From Sporocytophaga sp. (GTDB lineage Bacteria; Bacteroidota; Bacteroidia; Cytophagales; Cytophagaceae), in NCBI GenBank assembly GCA_024707265.1, contig JANQAB010000004.1:744001-808000 (forward strand): a stretch of DNA of 64,000 bases, given 5' to 3'. This document shows positions 38,712 to 49,364 of this stretch, in pieces. A program made the translations under genes and the position numbers. The notes beneath the pieces are model-generated. The model worked only from the letters and a program-made list of their open reading frames with translations, was not told where the DNA came from and ran no database searches. Each line of letters starts with the position of its first letter. The first letter of the stretch is position 1.

Positions 38712-39188
38712 ATGTATCCTCGAATAGAAACGATTTCCGGTAAAAGACTTATCGGAAAATACCTTAAAATGTCTTTAAAAGAAAACAAGACAGTAGACCT
38801 TTGGCGAAGTTTTATGCCATTGAGAAAGACTATAATAAACCCAGTATCATCAGATTTTTTTAGTTTGCAGGTATATGAGCAATCTGATGATTATAGGAAT
38901 CCGGATGCAGAATTTATTAAGTGGGCAGCTATGGAAGTTTCCGATAATACTGAGGTTCCACAAGGTATGGAAGCTTACTATTTATCAGGAGGTCTCTATG
39001 CCGTTTTTTTGCATAAAGGCGGTCCGCAAAATTTTCGTGCAACTTTCCAGTTCATTTATGAAGAATGGATGCCATCTTCCGGCTATACTGTGGATCACAG
39101 AGAACATTTCGAACTGCTGGGGGAAAAGTATAAGAATAATGAGCCTGATTCGGAAGAGGAAATATGGGTACCGGTTAAGAGGATATAG
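38712..39188 (+). CDS. GyrI-like / AraC effector-binding-domain protein
   Basis: 158-aa stand-alone GyrI-like small-molecule-binding domain: YPRIETISGKRLIGKYLKMS, LWRSFMPLRKTI, YFYDxxx-like FFSLQVYEQ, WAAMEVSDNTEVPQGMEAYY, GGLYAVFLHKGGPQNFRATF, and the end FQFIYEEWMPSSGYTVDHRE. No DNA-binding domain attached. Such proteins bind hydrophobic or cationic ligands or sequester toxins. The downstream genes (DHFR-like and a second GyrI-related protein) are small monocistronic-looking units of similar type. Confidence 0.87.
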   Translation: MYPRIETISGKRLIGKYLKMSLKENKTVDLWRSFMPLRKTIINPVSSDFFSLQVYEQSDDYRNPDAEFIKWAAMEVSDNTEVPQGMEAYYLSGGLYAVFLHKGGPQNFRATFQFIYEEWMPSSGYTVDHREHFELLGEKYKNNEPDSEEEIWVPVKRI

Positions 39189-39284
39189 AGTTAAACCTTT
39201 CAGGCATGTCTCTTCCGTATTTCTCTGTGAGATAAAAAAAACAAATCTTTCAAAGTAGCATTAATCAATTAACTATAAGTCAAT

Positions 39285-39824
39285 ATGTCTAGCCAACGTA
39301 AATTAGTTTTATTCATTGCCACCAGTATGGACGGCTATATTGCAGCGCCTAATGATGATTTAAGTTTTCTTTCATTAGTAAATAAGGAAGGAGAAGACTA
39401 TGGTTATTCATCTTTTATACAAACAGTCGATACTGCCATCGTAGGCAGGAAAACGTATGATTGGGTAGTGGCAAATGTACCGGAGTTTTCTCATGCTGAT
39501 AAAAATACTTATGTCATTACAAGATCTCCAAAGCCTTCTAATGGCAACATCACTTTTTATAGCGGAAATCTTAAAGATCTTATTACAGAATTAAAAGCAA
39601 AAAAAGGTAAGAATATCTTCTGTGACGGAGGTTCTGAAATCATTCATGAATTGCTCAAAGAAAAATTAATAGATGAAATGACCGTTTCGATTATCCCAAT
39701 ACTACTTGGGAATGGCACAAGGCTTTTTAAAGATGGAGCACCTGAGCAAAAGTTAAAGCTTATTTCAACAAAACAATTTGATACAGGTTTAACTCAATTA
39801 CATTATGTATTTGAAGGGAAATAA
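39285..39824 (+). CDS. Dihydrofolate reductase family protein (RibD C-terminal type)
   Basis: 179-aa reductase of the RibD-C/DHFR fold: KLVLFIATSMDGYIAAPNDD at the start, DTAIVGRKTYDWVVANVPEF, NTYVITRSPK, and NIFCDGGSEIIHELLKEKLI followed by DEMTVSIIPILLGNGTRLF. Cytoplasmic; NADPH-dependent reductase is the family theme, but individual members of this YwjB/YyaP-like group have no known substrate. Own leader; next gene 90 bp downstream. Confidence 0.92.
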   Translation: MSSQRKLVLFIATSMDGYIAAPNDDLSFLSLVNKEGEDYGYSSFIQTVDTAIVGRKTYDWVVANVPEFSHADKNTYVITRSPKPSNGNITFYSGNLKDLITELKAKKGKNIFCDGGSEIIHELLKEKLIDEMTVSIIPILLGNGTRLFKDGAPEQKLKLISTKQFDTGLTQLHYVFEGK

Positions 39825-39914
39825 TTAGTTAATCCCCCTCAAATTTGGCAGAATTTACCTTCCTGTTAAATAATCCTATAAGTTAGTTTTGTAGTTAGAC
39901 TTAAAGAAAACTCA

Positions 39915-40322
39915 ATGGACAAGATCAGATTTGATAAAGATGTAAAAGTGTTTTATGTAAATGCAAAATCCTTTCCGGAAGGGATTCAGGAAGCTCATCA
40001 AAAACTTCATTCTTTAATTCCTTTTTCTAAAGATCGAAAGTACTTTGGAGTTTCAAGACCGGAGCAGGGCGATGGAATAATCTACCGCGCCGCCGCTGAA
40101 GAACTAGAGCCTGGAGAAGCAGAAAGTTTCAGGTTGGAATCTCTGGTTTTAAAGAAAGGGGATTATGTGAGCGTAACTATAAAAGATTATGCAAAAGATA
40201 TCATGAGCATTGACAGGGCATTTAAAGAACTTCTTGCACTTCCAGACCTCGATCCGCAGGGATATTGTGTTGAATGGTACTATAATGAGAAAGACGTTAA
40301 ATGTATGATCAGACTTCAGTAA
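39915..40322 (+). CDS. GyrI/effector-binding-like protein, 135 aa
   Basis: 135 aa, begins MDKIRFDKDVKVFYVNAKSF and continues IQEAHQKLHSLIPFSKDRKY, YFGVSRPEQGDGIIYRAAAE, LVLKKGDYVSVTIKDYAKD, VEWYYNEKDVKCMIRL. The layout (helix, substrate strand, GxYxxxxx turn) matches small effector-binding/GyrI-fold proteins common in Bacteroidota. No catalytic residues apparent. Cytoplasmic. A TAGTTTTG -7-like motif lies 13 nt before the start, too close to call a promoter. Confidence 0.65.
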   Translation: MDKIRFDKDVKVFYVNAKSFPEGIQEAHQKLHSLIPFSKDRKYFGVSRPEQGDGIIYRAAAEELEPGEAESFRLESLVLKKGDYVSVTIKDYAKDIMSIDRAFKELLALPDLDPQGYCVEWYYNEKDVKCMIRLQ

Positions 40323-40473
40323 CATTGATAGTTCCCTTATTCTTTCCTGGATTGATTGTTTCCAGATGATTGTTTTAATGAAATCTTTTGTAGATGATAA
40401 AATTCTTAATACCTTGAGAATCAAATTTAATCTTTATAAATCATTTACAACTTTCACTTAAACAAACCTACTA

Positions 40474-40872
40474 ATGAAACTAAAAGTAATTTTTTCCGCC
40501 TTATTATTTTTATCAGTCCTAAGTGTTAATGCTCAGAGAGCTGCGCTTATAAAAGGTAATTGGAAGTATCAGGATGTAACCGAAAAGGAGAAACTTGATT
40601 CAGCAAGCATTCAGATGTTGGAATTGTTTTTCAGCGAGGTAACTTTTGATATCGAAGAAAACGGTAAATACAAAGCGCAGTTTATGGGTAAAGCAGAGGA
40701 GGGAGTATGGAAACTTAGCAAAGATGAATCTAAAATTACCTTTACTTCAAGTAAAGGACCTGTCAATGAAATGACCATTGAAGAGGTGAGTCAGAATAAA
40801 TTGATTCTGAATTTTGGAAAGCCTAATTCTCTTGTTTTGAAAAAGACAGATCCTGCAAAGGAAGGTAAGTAA
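40474..40872 (+). CDS. Small secreted lipocalin-like protein
   Basis: 132 aa with signal peptide MKLKVIFSALLFLSVLSVNAQ. The mature part is short beta strands (GNWKYQDVT, VTFDIEENGKYKAQF, GVWKLSKDESKITFTSSKG, NEMTIEEVSQNKLILNF), the pattern of lipocalin-like or DUF4923/DUF5004-type Bacteroidota periplasmic proteins. Specific ligand unknown. Ends at a strong terminator, so it is monocistronic. Confidence 0.75.
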   Translation: MKLKVIFSALLFLSVLSVNAQRAALIKGNWKYQDVTEKEKLDSASIQMLELFFSEVTFDIEENGKYKAQFMGKAEEGVWKLSKDESKITFTSSKGPVNEMTIEEVSQNKLILNFGKPNSLVLKKTDPAKEGK

Positions 40873-40891
40873 CAGATATAACCAGTTAAGC

Positions 40892-40935
40892 AGAAGCAGC
40901 TCATTAGTATTTCAAATGAGCTGCTTCTTTTTTTT
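40892..40935 (+). terminator. Rho-independent terminator
   Basis: Perfect 14-bp stem AGAAGCAGCTCATT (40892-40905) / AATGAGCTGCTTCT (40915-40928), 9-nt loop, T tract to 40935. The T tract is on the plus strand only and runs up to the stop of the convergent minus-strand gene. Confidence 0.95.
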
Positions 40936-43900
40936 ACCTCTTTATCTTTTGTAGTTTTCTCACCGTAGTAGACTTTTCATCAATAACCGATAAAATGTAA
41001 ATACCTTCATGAAGGTCAGCTCCTATCGACAATGTCAATACATTCCCATTAATTTTTTCATGAGTAATTAACTTTCCATCAATGGAATATATATGAATTA
41101 TCCGATCTGATTTTTCAATGTTATTAAATTGCAAGGTAAAGTTATCATCACTTGGATTAGGATAAACTATGAGAATGGGTTCAGATGGTTCTGCGTTTAT
41201 GTGAATAATTTTACTGAATGTATATTTATTATACGAAGTTTTTATTACCAGCTGATAATATCCGTAACCTTCATCTGAATCGTAGAATTTACCTTCTGCA
41301 AAGGAGTTCGTGTTATAGGTCTTAAAACTTCCATTAACCGGACTAAAGCTATTTCCATCTTTGGATCTTTGTATATAGAGAATAGAATTTGAAGTAAGGT
41401 CATTTACTTTATAACTTAGCTTCACCATGTTATCAGTATAAGCCCCGCTAAAGTAAAGTATATTAAGGGGTAAAGGGCAATTGTCGGTTATATATACTGA
41501 GTCTGTATGTATTCCGCAGGTATCTGTTACAGTTACCCAATATTTCCCTTCCTGATACGCTGTAAATTTCTCCGAACTATGACCTGGAGTCTGCCATTGA
41601 TAGCTTTTGAATCCTGGTCCTGCATTCAGTTCAACGATTTCTCCCTTGCAAACTCCTTTATCAGGTCCCAGTTCAAGAATAGGTGTAATCATCTCCGCAA
41701 CCATTATCGTATCACTTATTTCACAATTGTCCGGTGTTGTTACATTGACCCAATACTTGCCGGGAAAGGTTGCTGAAACGACTTGACTGCTGCTGCCTGT
41801 GCTCCACTTGTAAGAGCTGTACCCTGGACCGGCATCCAGCTTTACGCTGTTTCCATTACATAACATTTGATCATCGATGATATTAAGATTTGAAAATGGT
41901 GGAAGGTTCTTAATAGTTATACAATCTTTTGAAGCGCATCCCTGGCTATTGGTTACTGTTACACAATAGGTTCCTGGAGTTGTCACGGAGAGTGTAGGGT
42001 TAGTTGATCCGTCAGACCAGTGATAGCTGGTAAAGCCGCTCCCGGCATCAAGCAAGAAAGATATTGCACCACAAACAGCTGTATCAGCTCCCAGGTCAAT
42101 TTTAGGTGCATTGTTATTATCGACCTGAATGTTCAACATATAACTTATTATGCCACATTCTCCGGGAGTTTCGGCAGTTAATGATTGAGGGCCTGGCGTT
42201 GATCCAACATCTATTGTGATTTTTGTTTTATCTATCTTCAATATGGATCCAGTTCCGTTGTATGTCCACGTAACATCACCAATACAGCTTGCAGAAGTAG
42301 CTTCATAGGTTACAATTGCATTCAGACACACAGAGGATGGCCCTGAAATTGAAATGTCGTTACCAAACAGTCCCGGGATAAAATTGGGAAGACCAAGCCT
42401 TCCACTAGTACCTGGTATGTGAGTGACAACATTGTCAGTGGCGTTACTTAACATCCCCAGGGCGTTTGGATTATTAATTGCTCCGAGTCCGGAAGAGGTG
42501 ACATAATAAATTTTACTATCAGGTCCCATTTGCACGCTGGGTTTGGTTGATGCAGTTGTAGAGATATTCTGTCTGCTTACTGCTATTTGTGCAGGACTAC
42601 CGGCATTTAAATCATATTGATAGATATTGGATCCGTTATATTCTGTGACATATAGAATTCTGTTATCAGGTGAAAACTCAGAAGAGTAGGCATGAGGCAG
42701 GGAGTTAGCCGTCTCCAGAGTAACAGGGTTGCTAACAATACCTGTCTCATTGTCAAAATCAAAAAGTTCCACACTTGGAAGGGATGTACTTCCACCCAGT
42801 GTAGAACATATTTTTTTGCTATCATGTGATACCCTCAGGTATCCATAGCGGTTACCTCCGGCTGTTATAGAACCAGTATTTGTAATAACAGGAGCTGGAT
42901 TTACTCCGGAATCAGTGAGGAGATAAGCGACAAATTTGTCTATGTTTTTTTCATGCGAAATAATCCAGATGTCTTTGCAATTTTTATGATAAACGGCAGT
43001 AACTCTTTCTGCAATGTTGTTTTGCAAGGTGATATTTTTTCTCTCCGGCCACAATCGCTCCCTTGCCTCCGTTCAAGGTCATGTCAACAACAGAGTAGCT
43101 GAGGTCAGAGTTAAACTCCTGCCAGTCATGAACCGTAAATATGATATATTTATCTTGAGCACCAGGATAAGGAGTGATAATAGATGATTGTGAAGAAAGT
43201 CCTGAACCATTTAAGCCCGCTCCATTAAGCATCGTCAGATGATCTGCAGTCCAGATATTTTGTCCATTTGTATAAAAAAGAAGTTTTCCATTGCTATCTG
43301 AAATACTTGCTACTCCTTCGGATTGACTCATGGAGGTCATGTCGGAAGCTACCGGTATACCTGAAGAAAAATCTACACTCGCAAAGGAACCATAACACCA
43401 GACATCTCCGGCATGGTTAATCTTGCAATTACCAACCTGTACTTTGCTAACCTCTGAAGTGTCACAGCAAAGACCACTGCATGCTATTAACTGAATAAAA
43501 TGGGCTCCATTCCTATTAAAATTATAAGTCAGATCATTGGTAGTACCGACATCTGTTCCATCAATAAACCATCTGTAAGTGGTCGCTCCCGTGCTTATAT
43601 TTGTAAAGGTGAGAGAAGTATTTGATGGGATATTGGCTGCAGGACTTATAAACTTTGATTCCACAGGGCATCTTACAATAACATCCCAAAAGGTTTCTGT
43701 TGCGCAATTGGGATCACTGTTGGAGGCTTTACTAATTACTTTAAAAATACCGGGGGAAGCGTATATTTTTAATGGACTTACTGTATTGATAGCAGTAGTT
43801 CCGTCGCCAAAGTTCCAATCATATGTTACATTGGTTTGTGAGGTATTGTTAAAGGTTATTGATTGTCCTGCAGGTATTTCTATTTTTGATTCAGGTAAAG

Positions 43901-44996
43901 GTAAGACAGAAAAAGCAATAGGAGAGGTGCAAGGGCTTTTGCACCCTTTAGATTGAAGCAGACTTTTCCGAACGATGGAAATAGCCGGAATCATTCGGTC
44001 TTTTTGGCCTTGCGTAAACATATTAACACAGGCAAGATCATTGTAATCCATGTAGTTGGTGGTCATGTCTACCTGGTCGCCCATACCGCCTAAGCCAACG
44101 GATCTGAAAGGATTCAGAGGAGAGGTGTCGTCTTCATCGCTCGTGCAGGTGTTTGCTGTGGCGCCACAATTGACATAATTGGTAGATGCATCCGGCGGTG
44201 TATCACATACACGATCTCCATCCATGAGGCAGTTAGAGTTTGTACAGCCACCTTCAAATGTATGATAACATCCAAGATAGTGTCCCGCCTCATGAATCAG
44301 TACTTTAGAGTAATCAGTGGAAGTGCCTGTCCATTGTGCTTCTATAACTATTCCATCTTCCAAATTACCATGAGATGAAGGAAAATAGGCATAACCTGCC
44401 ACTCCTGGTCCGGATGATAATGAGTTGATTTCATTGATAACCCACACATTAAGATAATCCTGAGCAGGCCATCTGATAAGGTTTTTCAGATCCGAATCCT
44501 GATTTTCCATATTAATATTGGTGAGTGGAGAAACCGTTCGGGTAATACCGGAAGTGATATTGCCGTCAGGATCCTGAACAGCCAGACAAAATTGAATATC
44601 GGTATTTACTCCAGCTGATTGTGCATAAGCGCCTGTATTGGAAAACGCTTCATTTAAATCTTTGAGGCACTTTATTATTCTGCTGTCTGATATATTTTCC
44701 GGACCTCCATTATGGACGATATGAAAAACAACAGGAATAACATAGGTTTGACCTGCTCTTTTATGTTTTTTGAAAGTATCTTTATATAACAGATTATTTA
44801 TGGAATCTTCTTTCTTCCGGTAAGATTCGCCTTTCAGTTTTTTTAACAAATCCGTAGCGCATACCGGAGGTTTGTCATTGTCTGGGATAGAATTTTGTCC
44901 CAGAGAACTACCGGATGATAGCAAAAATAAAGGCAGGTAAAAGATGCTCTTTAAAAATATCTGATAAGCACTTTGCCTGAAAAATGAGCTGTTCAT
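40934..44996 (-). pseudogene. Secreted M43 metalloprotease with PKD repeats and T9SS domain, frameshifted
   Basis: Signal peptide, then a pappalysin-like M43 domain: YVIPVVFHIVHNGGPENISD, zinc motif HEAGHYLGCYH at 235-245, Met-turn TNYMDYN. Then PKD-like domains (YDWNFGDGTTAINTV, TYRWFIDGTDVG), a segment like secreted gliding-motility proteins (GKLLFYTNGQNIWTADH), three related modules with LGADTAVCGAISFLLDAGSG-type sequence, and a type A T9SS tail (VYPNPSDDNFTLQFNN ... VRKLQKIKR). Two frames overlap at 42984-43054; removing one T from the T6 run 43035-43040 joins GAIVAGEKNITLQNNIAERV and gives 1353 aa. Acts outside the cell; propeptide is likely before the catalytic domain. Substrate unknown. 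Confidence 0.88.
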
Positions 44997-45191
44997 AAAT
45001 TCTGAATATTTTGTCCCAAATAATAGGGCGCAAGAATTTCAGAATGTTACAAAAGAAAAAAAGGGATTTATTAGGATAAATTGATGGGTAGGATTTTTCT
45101 TTCTGAAGTTCATTTTTTTTTCTGTTTAAATCCCTTGATTTCTTATAAAGTGCTTTTCAGCTTCAATCTAATGGCTCCTGTAAAATAGATG

Positions 45192-46997
45192 TTAATGTTT
45201 AATTGCTTTTAGCATCCTCCCGTCTTCAAAACGAACCAGGTATATACCTGGGAGATAATAAGCTCCGAAACTCATATTTTCTGCTCCCTGGATCTGTTCA
45301 ATCTGTTGTCCTTGGGAATTGTAGATTTCAACAATAGAATGATTCACATGGTCTATATTAAAACTGTTTTTAGATGGATTCGGATAGACTGCAATGTCAG
45401 AAGTCAGAGCAGAAGTATTCTTTAATCCGGTAATAGTGTTAACCTCAAATGAAATCGGAGAAGATGTTCCTTTGCATCCTGCAGAAGTAGTGGCTACCGC
45501 AGTGATGTTCTGATAGGAACCATTAGGCAGCTGATTCCAGACATAAGAATTGGTCTGTGTATTGCCAATAAGGTTATTCCCATTATAAAATTCTATTAAA
45601 GATATATCAGAGCTATTTGCCAGGGCATTCAAAGTTACAGATGTAATTCCTCCGGTAGATTCAATAATTGAATTATTGACAGGACTAGTGATGGTTATTT
45701 GTGGAGTAGCATTAATTGTAATCGTTAATGTCTCTGATGTAGTTGGTGCATTGGTATTGTCAATAGCCTGAGCTGAAATAGTATGATCCCCGACAGATGG
45801 ATTTTGCCATGTATAACTATATGGTGAGTCATAGTCGGTATAAAGAAGGGTGGAACCATCATAAAAGTTGACTCTGGAAATTGAACCATCACTGTCTGCA
45901 GCGTTTACTTTAAGCTCCACCTGAGTTCCCTGACAAAGATTTATATCATTAGCAGGAGAAATAAATGATATGACTGGAGGCCTATTTTCGCAATTATACT
46001 TGAAACCTGACATAGCATTTGTTGCCTGGTATGGAGTGTTTCCCCAATTACCAGTCCAGGCTACTTTATCATATCCTTCCCAGTTATAAGCCTGAGGTTC
46101 CCACCAGAAAATTCCCAATCCTTTTTTGTTAGATAGAGATTGTAAATTCTGTATTACCTTTTCTACCAATTGCCTTGCTTCCTGAGGTGCGGTTACCGGT
46201 AAACCTATCTCCGAAACCATGATTTCTTTATTGTATCTTGAAATCATATCATTCATATTGGTTAAGGTTTGTTGTGCATAGGTCTGCCACTCCTGAGGAG
46301 TATTTGGATACATGGACATAGCTATAATGTCAAATTTTGCTCCGTTGCTTATTAACCCTCCGATGTTCCAGCGGAAAAGAGAGTTATCATATCCGTTAGA
46401 AACATGCACAATGACTTTTGTATTGGGAAATACAGCTTTTACTGCGTCATATCCTTTATTTACGAAGGATGCATAGTTGGCCATATTGGTAGAAGCTTGT
46501 CCTTCCGGCCAAAGCATACCGTTGTTGGTTTCGTTTCCAACCTGAACCCATTCAGGTGTTATATCTTGATCTTTTAATGCATTGAGTACATCGGTTGTAT
46601 GATTATAAACAGCCTGTCCCAGCTGGGATACATTGTAATTTGCCCATGCTGCAGGTTTGGTTTGTTTACCTGGATCAGCCCATGAATCACTGTAATGAAA
46701 ATCAATCATAAGTCTATAACCCTTTGCTGTAGCTCTTTTCGCGACATTCACCACATCCTGTTTGCCATTCCATCCATTGGCAGGGTTGACCCATACCCTC
46801 AATCTTATTGAGTTGATGCAATAATCATCCAGTATATCTAATAGGTCTCTTTGCACACCGGTGCTATCGCGCCATATTCGTCCAGCGTTTTCCATTTGGG
46901 AAAGCCAGCCGACATCAGCGCCTCGCGCAATCTGTGGTATGGCCTTATTATTGAATAATAAAAGCAAAGCGATGATTATCAGGTAGGTTTTTTTCAT
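45192..46997 (-). CDS. Secreted GH53 endo-beta-1,4-galactanase with T9SS domain
   Basis: 601-aa extracellular enzyme that cuts beta-1,4-galactan side chains of pectin. Signal peptide MKKTYLIIIALLLLFNNKAI, GH53 TIM barrel (GADVGWLSQMENAG, SIRLRVWVNPANGWNGK, MIDFHYSDSWADPGKQTKP) with acid/base E156 (VGNETNNG) and nucleophile E263 (MVSEIGLP). Two Ig-like domains follow (VNFYDGSTLLYTDYDSPYSY and IEFYNGNNLIGNTQTNSY), then a type A T9SS domain (VYPNPSKNSFNIDHVNH ... GIYLVRFEDGRMLKAIKH). The Ig-like part may help substrate access. Good evidence that the organism degrades plant cell-wall polysaccharides. Confidence 0.93.
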   Translation of the reverse strand: MKKTYLIIIALLLLFNNKAIPQIARGADVGWLSQMENAGRIWRDSTGVQRDLLDILDDYCINSIRLRVWVNPANGWNGKQDVVNVAKRATAKGYRLMIDFHYSDSWADPGKQTKPAAWANYNVSQLGQAVYNHTTDVLNALKDQDITPEWVQVGNETNNGMLWPEGQASTNMANYASFVNKGYDAVKAVFPNTKVIVHVSNGYDNSLFRWNIGGLISNGAKFDIIAMSMYPNTPQEWQTYAQQTLTNMNDMISRYNKEIMVSEIGLPVTAPQEARQLVEKVIQNLQSLSNKKGLGIFWWEPQAYNWEGYDKVAWTGNWGNTPYQATNAMSGFKYNCENRPPVISFISPANDINLCQGTQVELKVNAADSDGSISRVNFYDGSTLLYTDYDSPYSYTWQNPSVGDHTISAQAIDNTNAPTTSETLTITINATPQITITSPVNNSIIESTGGITSVTLNALANSSDISLIEFYNGNNLIGNTQTNSYVWNQLPNGSYQNITAVATTSAGCKGTSSPISFEVNTITGLKNTSALTSDIAVYPNPSKNSFNIDHVNHSIVEIYNSQGQQIEQIQGAENMSFGAYYLPGIYLVRFEDGRMLKAIKH

Positions 46998-47350
46998 TAT
47001 GCCCTAAATATATGAGATTTAATTAATGTTTTTTGAGATTTTTTGAAGATTTGAAAAAGTGAAATGCCCAGGGCTCAAAAGTTATTGTATCGCTTTTAAG
47101 TAAGGAATAAAACATTGAGGCTTAAAATCGGAGAAGATTATCCTAAAAATTAACAATGCTGTTTAGATTCAAAACATTCTTTCCTGCTATGATGAAATCT
47201 GAAAATTGAAGAGGGGGTATGGAAATTATTATATAATGCAGGGACTGTTTCTTTGTCCTTAGTAATACTGCCATATTGCAGGTAGGTTGTCTTATCTGTT
47301 GTGAAAATCAGATTCAGAATTTGTAATACCTACCTGAGAAGTACAGCTGA
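46998..47350. other. Intergenic DNA without visible features
   Basis: About 350 bp, AT-rich, no ORF or RNA gene. Presumably holds the promoter of the galactanase (minus strand) and the 3' end region of the glycosyltransferase gene. Confidence 0.3.
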
Positions 47351-49346
47351 TTATCCTAAAAGTTCTTCAAAGGTTTCCAATGAACCGGCATAGAAAGCCA
47401 TTAATTCCAATGTTCCCTGAGCGGTGTCTTTAGGGTTCAGATAGAAATAGAAACTTCTTATTCTTGAGAAAAGGTAATTTGTAGAAGAATCATCAATGAA
47501 AGAAAAGTCAAAGTGAAGCCATTGGAAGTCCGCCTGCAATGGTTGAACAATTGCGTCTATATGCAGGATGGTATCCTTTTCGTCTTCTTCTTTTCCTATG
47601 AAGTCTATACGTAACTGATGTAAGGGATTTCCTTTTGCCAGAACCATTATGTGACGGCTTTCTTTTTCTGACAAATCTACGAACAGATCTGATGTTTTTG
47701 GATGTGGACATTCCAAAGCTGATAAACAGAAGTATTCAAGATCGTACTTGTTATAATTTACAATTGCGGATTCCGAATCTTCATTATAAAATATCTCATG
47801 AGTCTCAGGATGAAATTTCGAATCCAAAGTATTTATGTTGTCCTGATCAAACTGAATAAAGAAGTATTTTCGATTAGCTGGTGTAATGAAAATATTTTTA
47901 TCAAGCTGATATACTTCATTATTTTTAATCGCTTTTCCGTTTAGCCAGCTCATCAAGTCGAAGGAGCAAAGCGATTGAGGAAAAAAATATCTCACTGATT
48001 GGATTCCAGTAATCTATGAGTTGTAATGTTGAACTAGTATTGACCTTTTTTTCCTTGTCATGACAGTTTAAAAAACAAACTTTATTAGGTCTTTTTATAT
48101 TTTCGAATGCCTCAATTGTTGCCTCATTGTTTTCTTCTCTTGAAGCATCCATTTTGAAAAAAAGATTTTCTAAATTAACCTTGTACCTGCCGTCATTCCA
48201 ATGTTTTAAAGCTTCATCGGGTGATTGGTAATCAATGAAATGAAGTTCAACGTCGTTGTTCAGAAGTCCAAGAGGGTAATCTTTACCGAAGCAATGTCTG
48301 AAAGATTTCTGATGTCTGGAATCAGAATGTTCAATAAAGGTTATTGGTTTATCAATATAGTGCTCAAAATCATTCAACAGTTTTATGAAATCAGCATTGA
48401 ATATATGTATTCCAATAAATGGAGACTGGTATGGAATATTGAAAGCATCATAGACCTCTTTTCCCCAGTTATCATCACTTACTATGGTAAAGTTTTTATT
48501 TTTTATCTTATTGATATTCAGTAGTCTTTTGTTGGCGCTTTTACTCCATGAAAGGTTTTTATGATATAACTCATATATTCTTTTAATATGTTTATTGTAA
48601 GAATATAGCTGTCGGAGTTCTTCTATAATCAGATATGTTAAAGAATTTTGTTTTAACAAATCAAATTTATTTTCTGAGGTTTCACTTCTAATTCGGTATA
48701 CACTGCCAAAGAACGGCAGAACAAATCCTTTTCCTCTTAGCAGCAATAGCCAGAACAACTGTGTATCCCAGTAGTATTTAAATGTTTTAAGCTTAGGAAT
48801 ATCTCTAAGAGATTCTGTTCTGATTGCCATGGTTGATACCTGTGTTAGCCAGTAATCAAAGTAGCGTTCCTGTCCAAACTCAAAGCCATAAGGTTTATCG
48901 TTAAATATAACAGGATGAAGATCTTCCAGGAATTCATTGGTGTCTTCAATAAGCCTGTTAAACCTGTGACAGCAAAGAATATACTCAGGGTGTTCGTCCA
49001 GAAATAAAACCTGTTTTTTTATTTTTTCAATATCTGTCCAATAATCATTTGGATCAAGAAGGAATGTATATTGGCCTTTACATTTTTGAAATGCCTGTAA
49101 GATGTTTTCAGAAGATCCGACTTTTTTATCATGGCACAATGCAACAACATAATCTGGATACCTGAGTTGAAATAGGTCTATAATCTCCTTCGTTTTATCT
49201 CTGCTGCAATCATCTGTGATAATGACTTCAAAATTATATCCATGTTCCTGAGAAAAGACACTCTTTAATGCCTTTATTAAATGAAGTTCATGATTATGTG
49301 TAGCAACTACTACACTAAACTTTATAGGTCTTATATGATCCGGCAT
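47351..49346 (-). pseudogene. Large GT2 glycosyltransferase with C-terminal beta-rich domain, frameshifted
   Basis: N-terminal GT-A fold family 2 domain (KFSVVVATHNHELHLIKALK, IITDDCSRDKTKEIIDLF, PNDYW in place of the paralogues' DGDDY). After about residue 400 comes FFKMDASREENNEAT and a domain shared by three genes here, ending RIRSFYFYLNPKDTAQGT. One extra base in the A7 run 47981-47987 (plus strand) splits it; T6 on the coding strand gives SEIFFPQSLCSFDLMSW and 664 aa, exactly the length of the intact paralogue at 55152. Probably transfers a sugar to a peptide or glycan in the cluster; acceptor unknown. The DPND variant may alter the metal site. Next upstream gene (DegT) is 18 bp away, same strand. 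Confidence 0.85.
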
Positions 49347-49364
49347 TTATGAAAGAAACTTATT

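Noticed and set aside
43579..43956. 125-codon plus-strand ORF opposite the metalloprotease
   Set aside because: No leader, no protein pattern, and fully antisense to a well-supported T9SS protease gene.
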